The notes under the pieces are model-generated. The model made no database searches. It was given only the letters and a program-made list of their open reading frames with translations, and had not been told where the DNA came from. From NCBI GenBank assembly GCA_030613225.1, contig JAUWMJ010000253.1:1-5392 (forward strand): a DNA stretch of 5,392 bases, read 5' to 3'. This DNA comes from Desulfobacterales bacterium (GTDB lineage: Bacteria > Desulfobacterota > Desulfobacteria > Desulfobacterales > JAUWMJ01). Of this stretch, positions 5,175 through 5,392 are shown piece after piece. Within the stretch, counting starts at the first letter, position 1. The number at the start of each line of letters is the position of its first letter. A program made the translations under genes and the position numbers.

Positions 5175-5221
5175 TTCATAAATTTTTAGCACGTTACTTT
5201 TATCAAAACTCCTTAAAAAGT

Positions 5222-5392
5222 ATGAAACCTGCAACCGCCATGAAACATCTATCTTCTTTTATCTCAAAAATGGAAAAGGAAGGGCTTTCACCTATAGTAA
5301 TAGACACATTTTCCTATTATTATAAAAAAGTGGTTGAAGGCGAAACAGGCCTTGTATTCGACATGGATATAGATCCTGTTCATAAAGATGAA
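5222..5392 (+). CDS. UTP-glucose-1-phosphate uridylyltransferase-like protein, N-terminal part
   Basis: The first 57 codons of a gene cut by the right edge. The protein begins MKPATAMKHLSSFISKMEKE and continues GLSPIVIDTFSYYYKKVVEG, ETGLVFDMDIDPV. The pattern 'F..KM..EGL...VIDTF..YY..(V/L)..GETG(L/I)' followed by an acidic 'I.PV' is how the eukaryote-type (UDPGP family) UTP-glucose-1-phosphate uridylyltransferases of many Desulfobacterota start. Such enzymes make UDP-glucose from UTP and glucose-1-phosphate in the cytoplasm. The nucleotide-binding GGxGTxxG loop would come further downstream and is outside the window, so the call rests on the N-terminus alone. A second in-frame ATG at 5240 is possible; the first is chosen because it keeps the usual short lead before the conserved helix. 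Shine-Dalgarno pairing is weak (AAAAAG directly before). Confidence 0.65.
   Translation, partial: MKPATAMKHLSSFISKMEKEGLSPIVIDTFSYYYKKVVEGETGLVFDMDIDPVHKDE

Overview
The window is a bacterial chromosomal segment, most likely from a Desulfobacterota lineage (former Deltaproteobacteria). This placement is inference. It rests on moderate, AT-leaning composition, ordinary Shine-Dalgarno and sigma70-like signals, a YihY-type membrane protein with a C-terminal winged helix, the start of a eukaryote-type UTP-glucose-1-phosphate uridylyltransferase, and long imperfect hairpin repeats carrying a GTAGAAAGTC / CGTAAAAAGTC arm of a kind common between genes in that group. No marker gene settles it.

Layout. 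Positions 1-215 (+) are the 3' end of an amidohydrolase gene cut by the left edge. Positions 309-1619 (-) hold a complete amidohydrolase of the 5'-methylthioadenosine/S-adenosylhomocysteine deaminase family (mtaD). The two genes converge, and over the last 215 bp they are 95% identical (10 differences), so 1-523 is one large interrupted palindrome with a smaller hairpin at its centre. Upstream of the complete mtaD and on the same strand, after a 109-bp hairpin repeat, is a class I trimeric-type purine nucleoside phosphorylase (1850-2671, -) with a good promoter and ribosome binding site. The 403-bp gap 2672-3074 holds that promoter, an AT-rich stretch and two opposed arrays of the heptamer TAGCTGA. 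A small DRTGG-domain protein (3075-3428, +) follows. It converges on a YihY/BrkB membrane protein (3600-4919, -), with a 103-bp hairpin between them that overlaps the latter's stop codon. The 302-bp gap 4920-5221 holds divergent promoter candidates and a nested palindromic repeat. The window ends inside the N-terminus of a UDP-sugar pyrophosphorylase-like gene (5222-5392, +).

How the genes work together. The deaminase and phosphorylase form a credible salvage pair: MtaD would turn methylthioadenosine into methylthioinosine, and the phosphorylase would split methylthioinosine to hypoxanthine and methylthioribose-1-phosphate. The phosphorylase combines an Asn at the 6-oxopurine position (N236) with a Val where purine nucleoside phosphorylases usually have His (V248), the pattern expected of a methylthioinosine phosphorylase. 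The other genes show no obvious link to this pathway.

The most unusual part is the intergenic DNA. Five separate inverted-repeat structures occupy almost every gap. No transposase, phage, CRISPR, tRNA or rRNA gene was seen, and I do not see a clear new multi-gene system.
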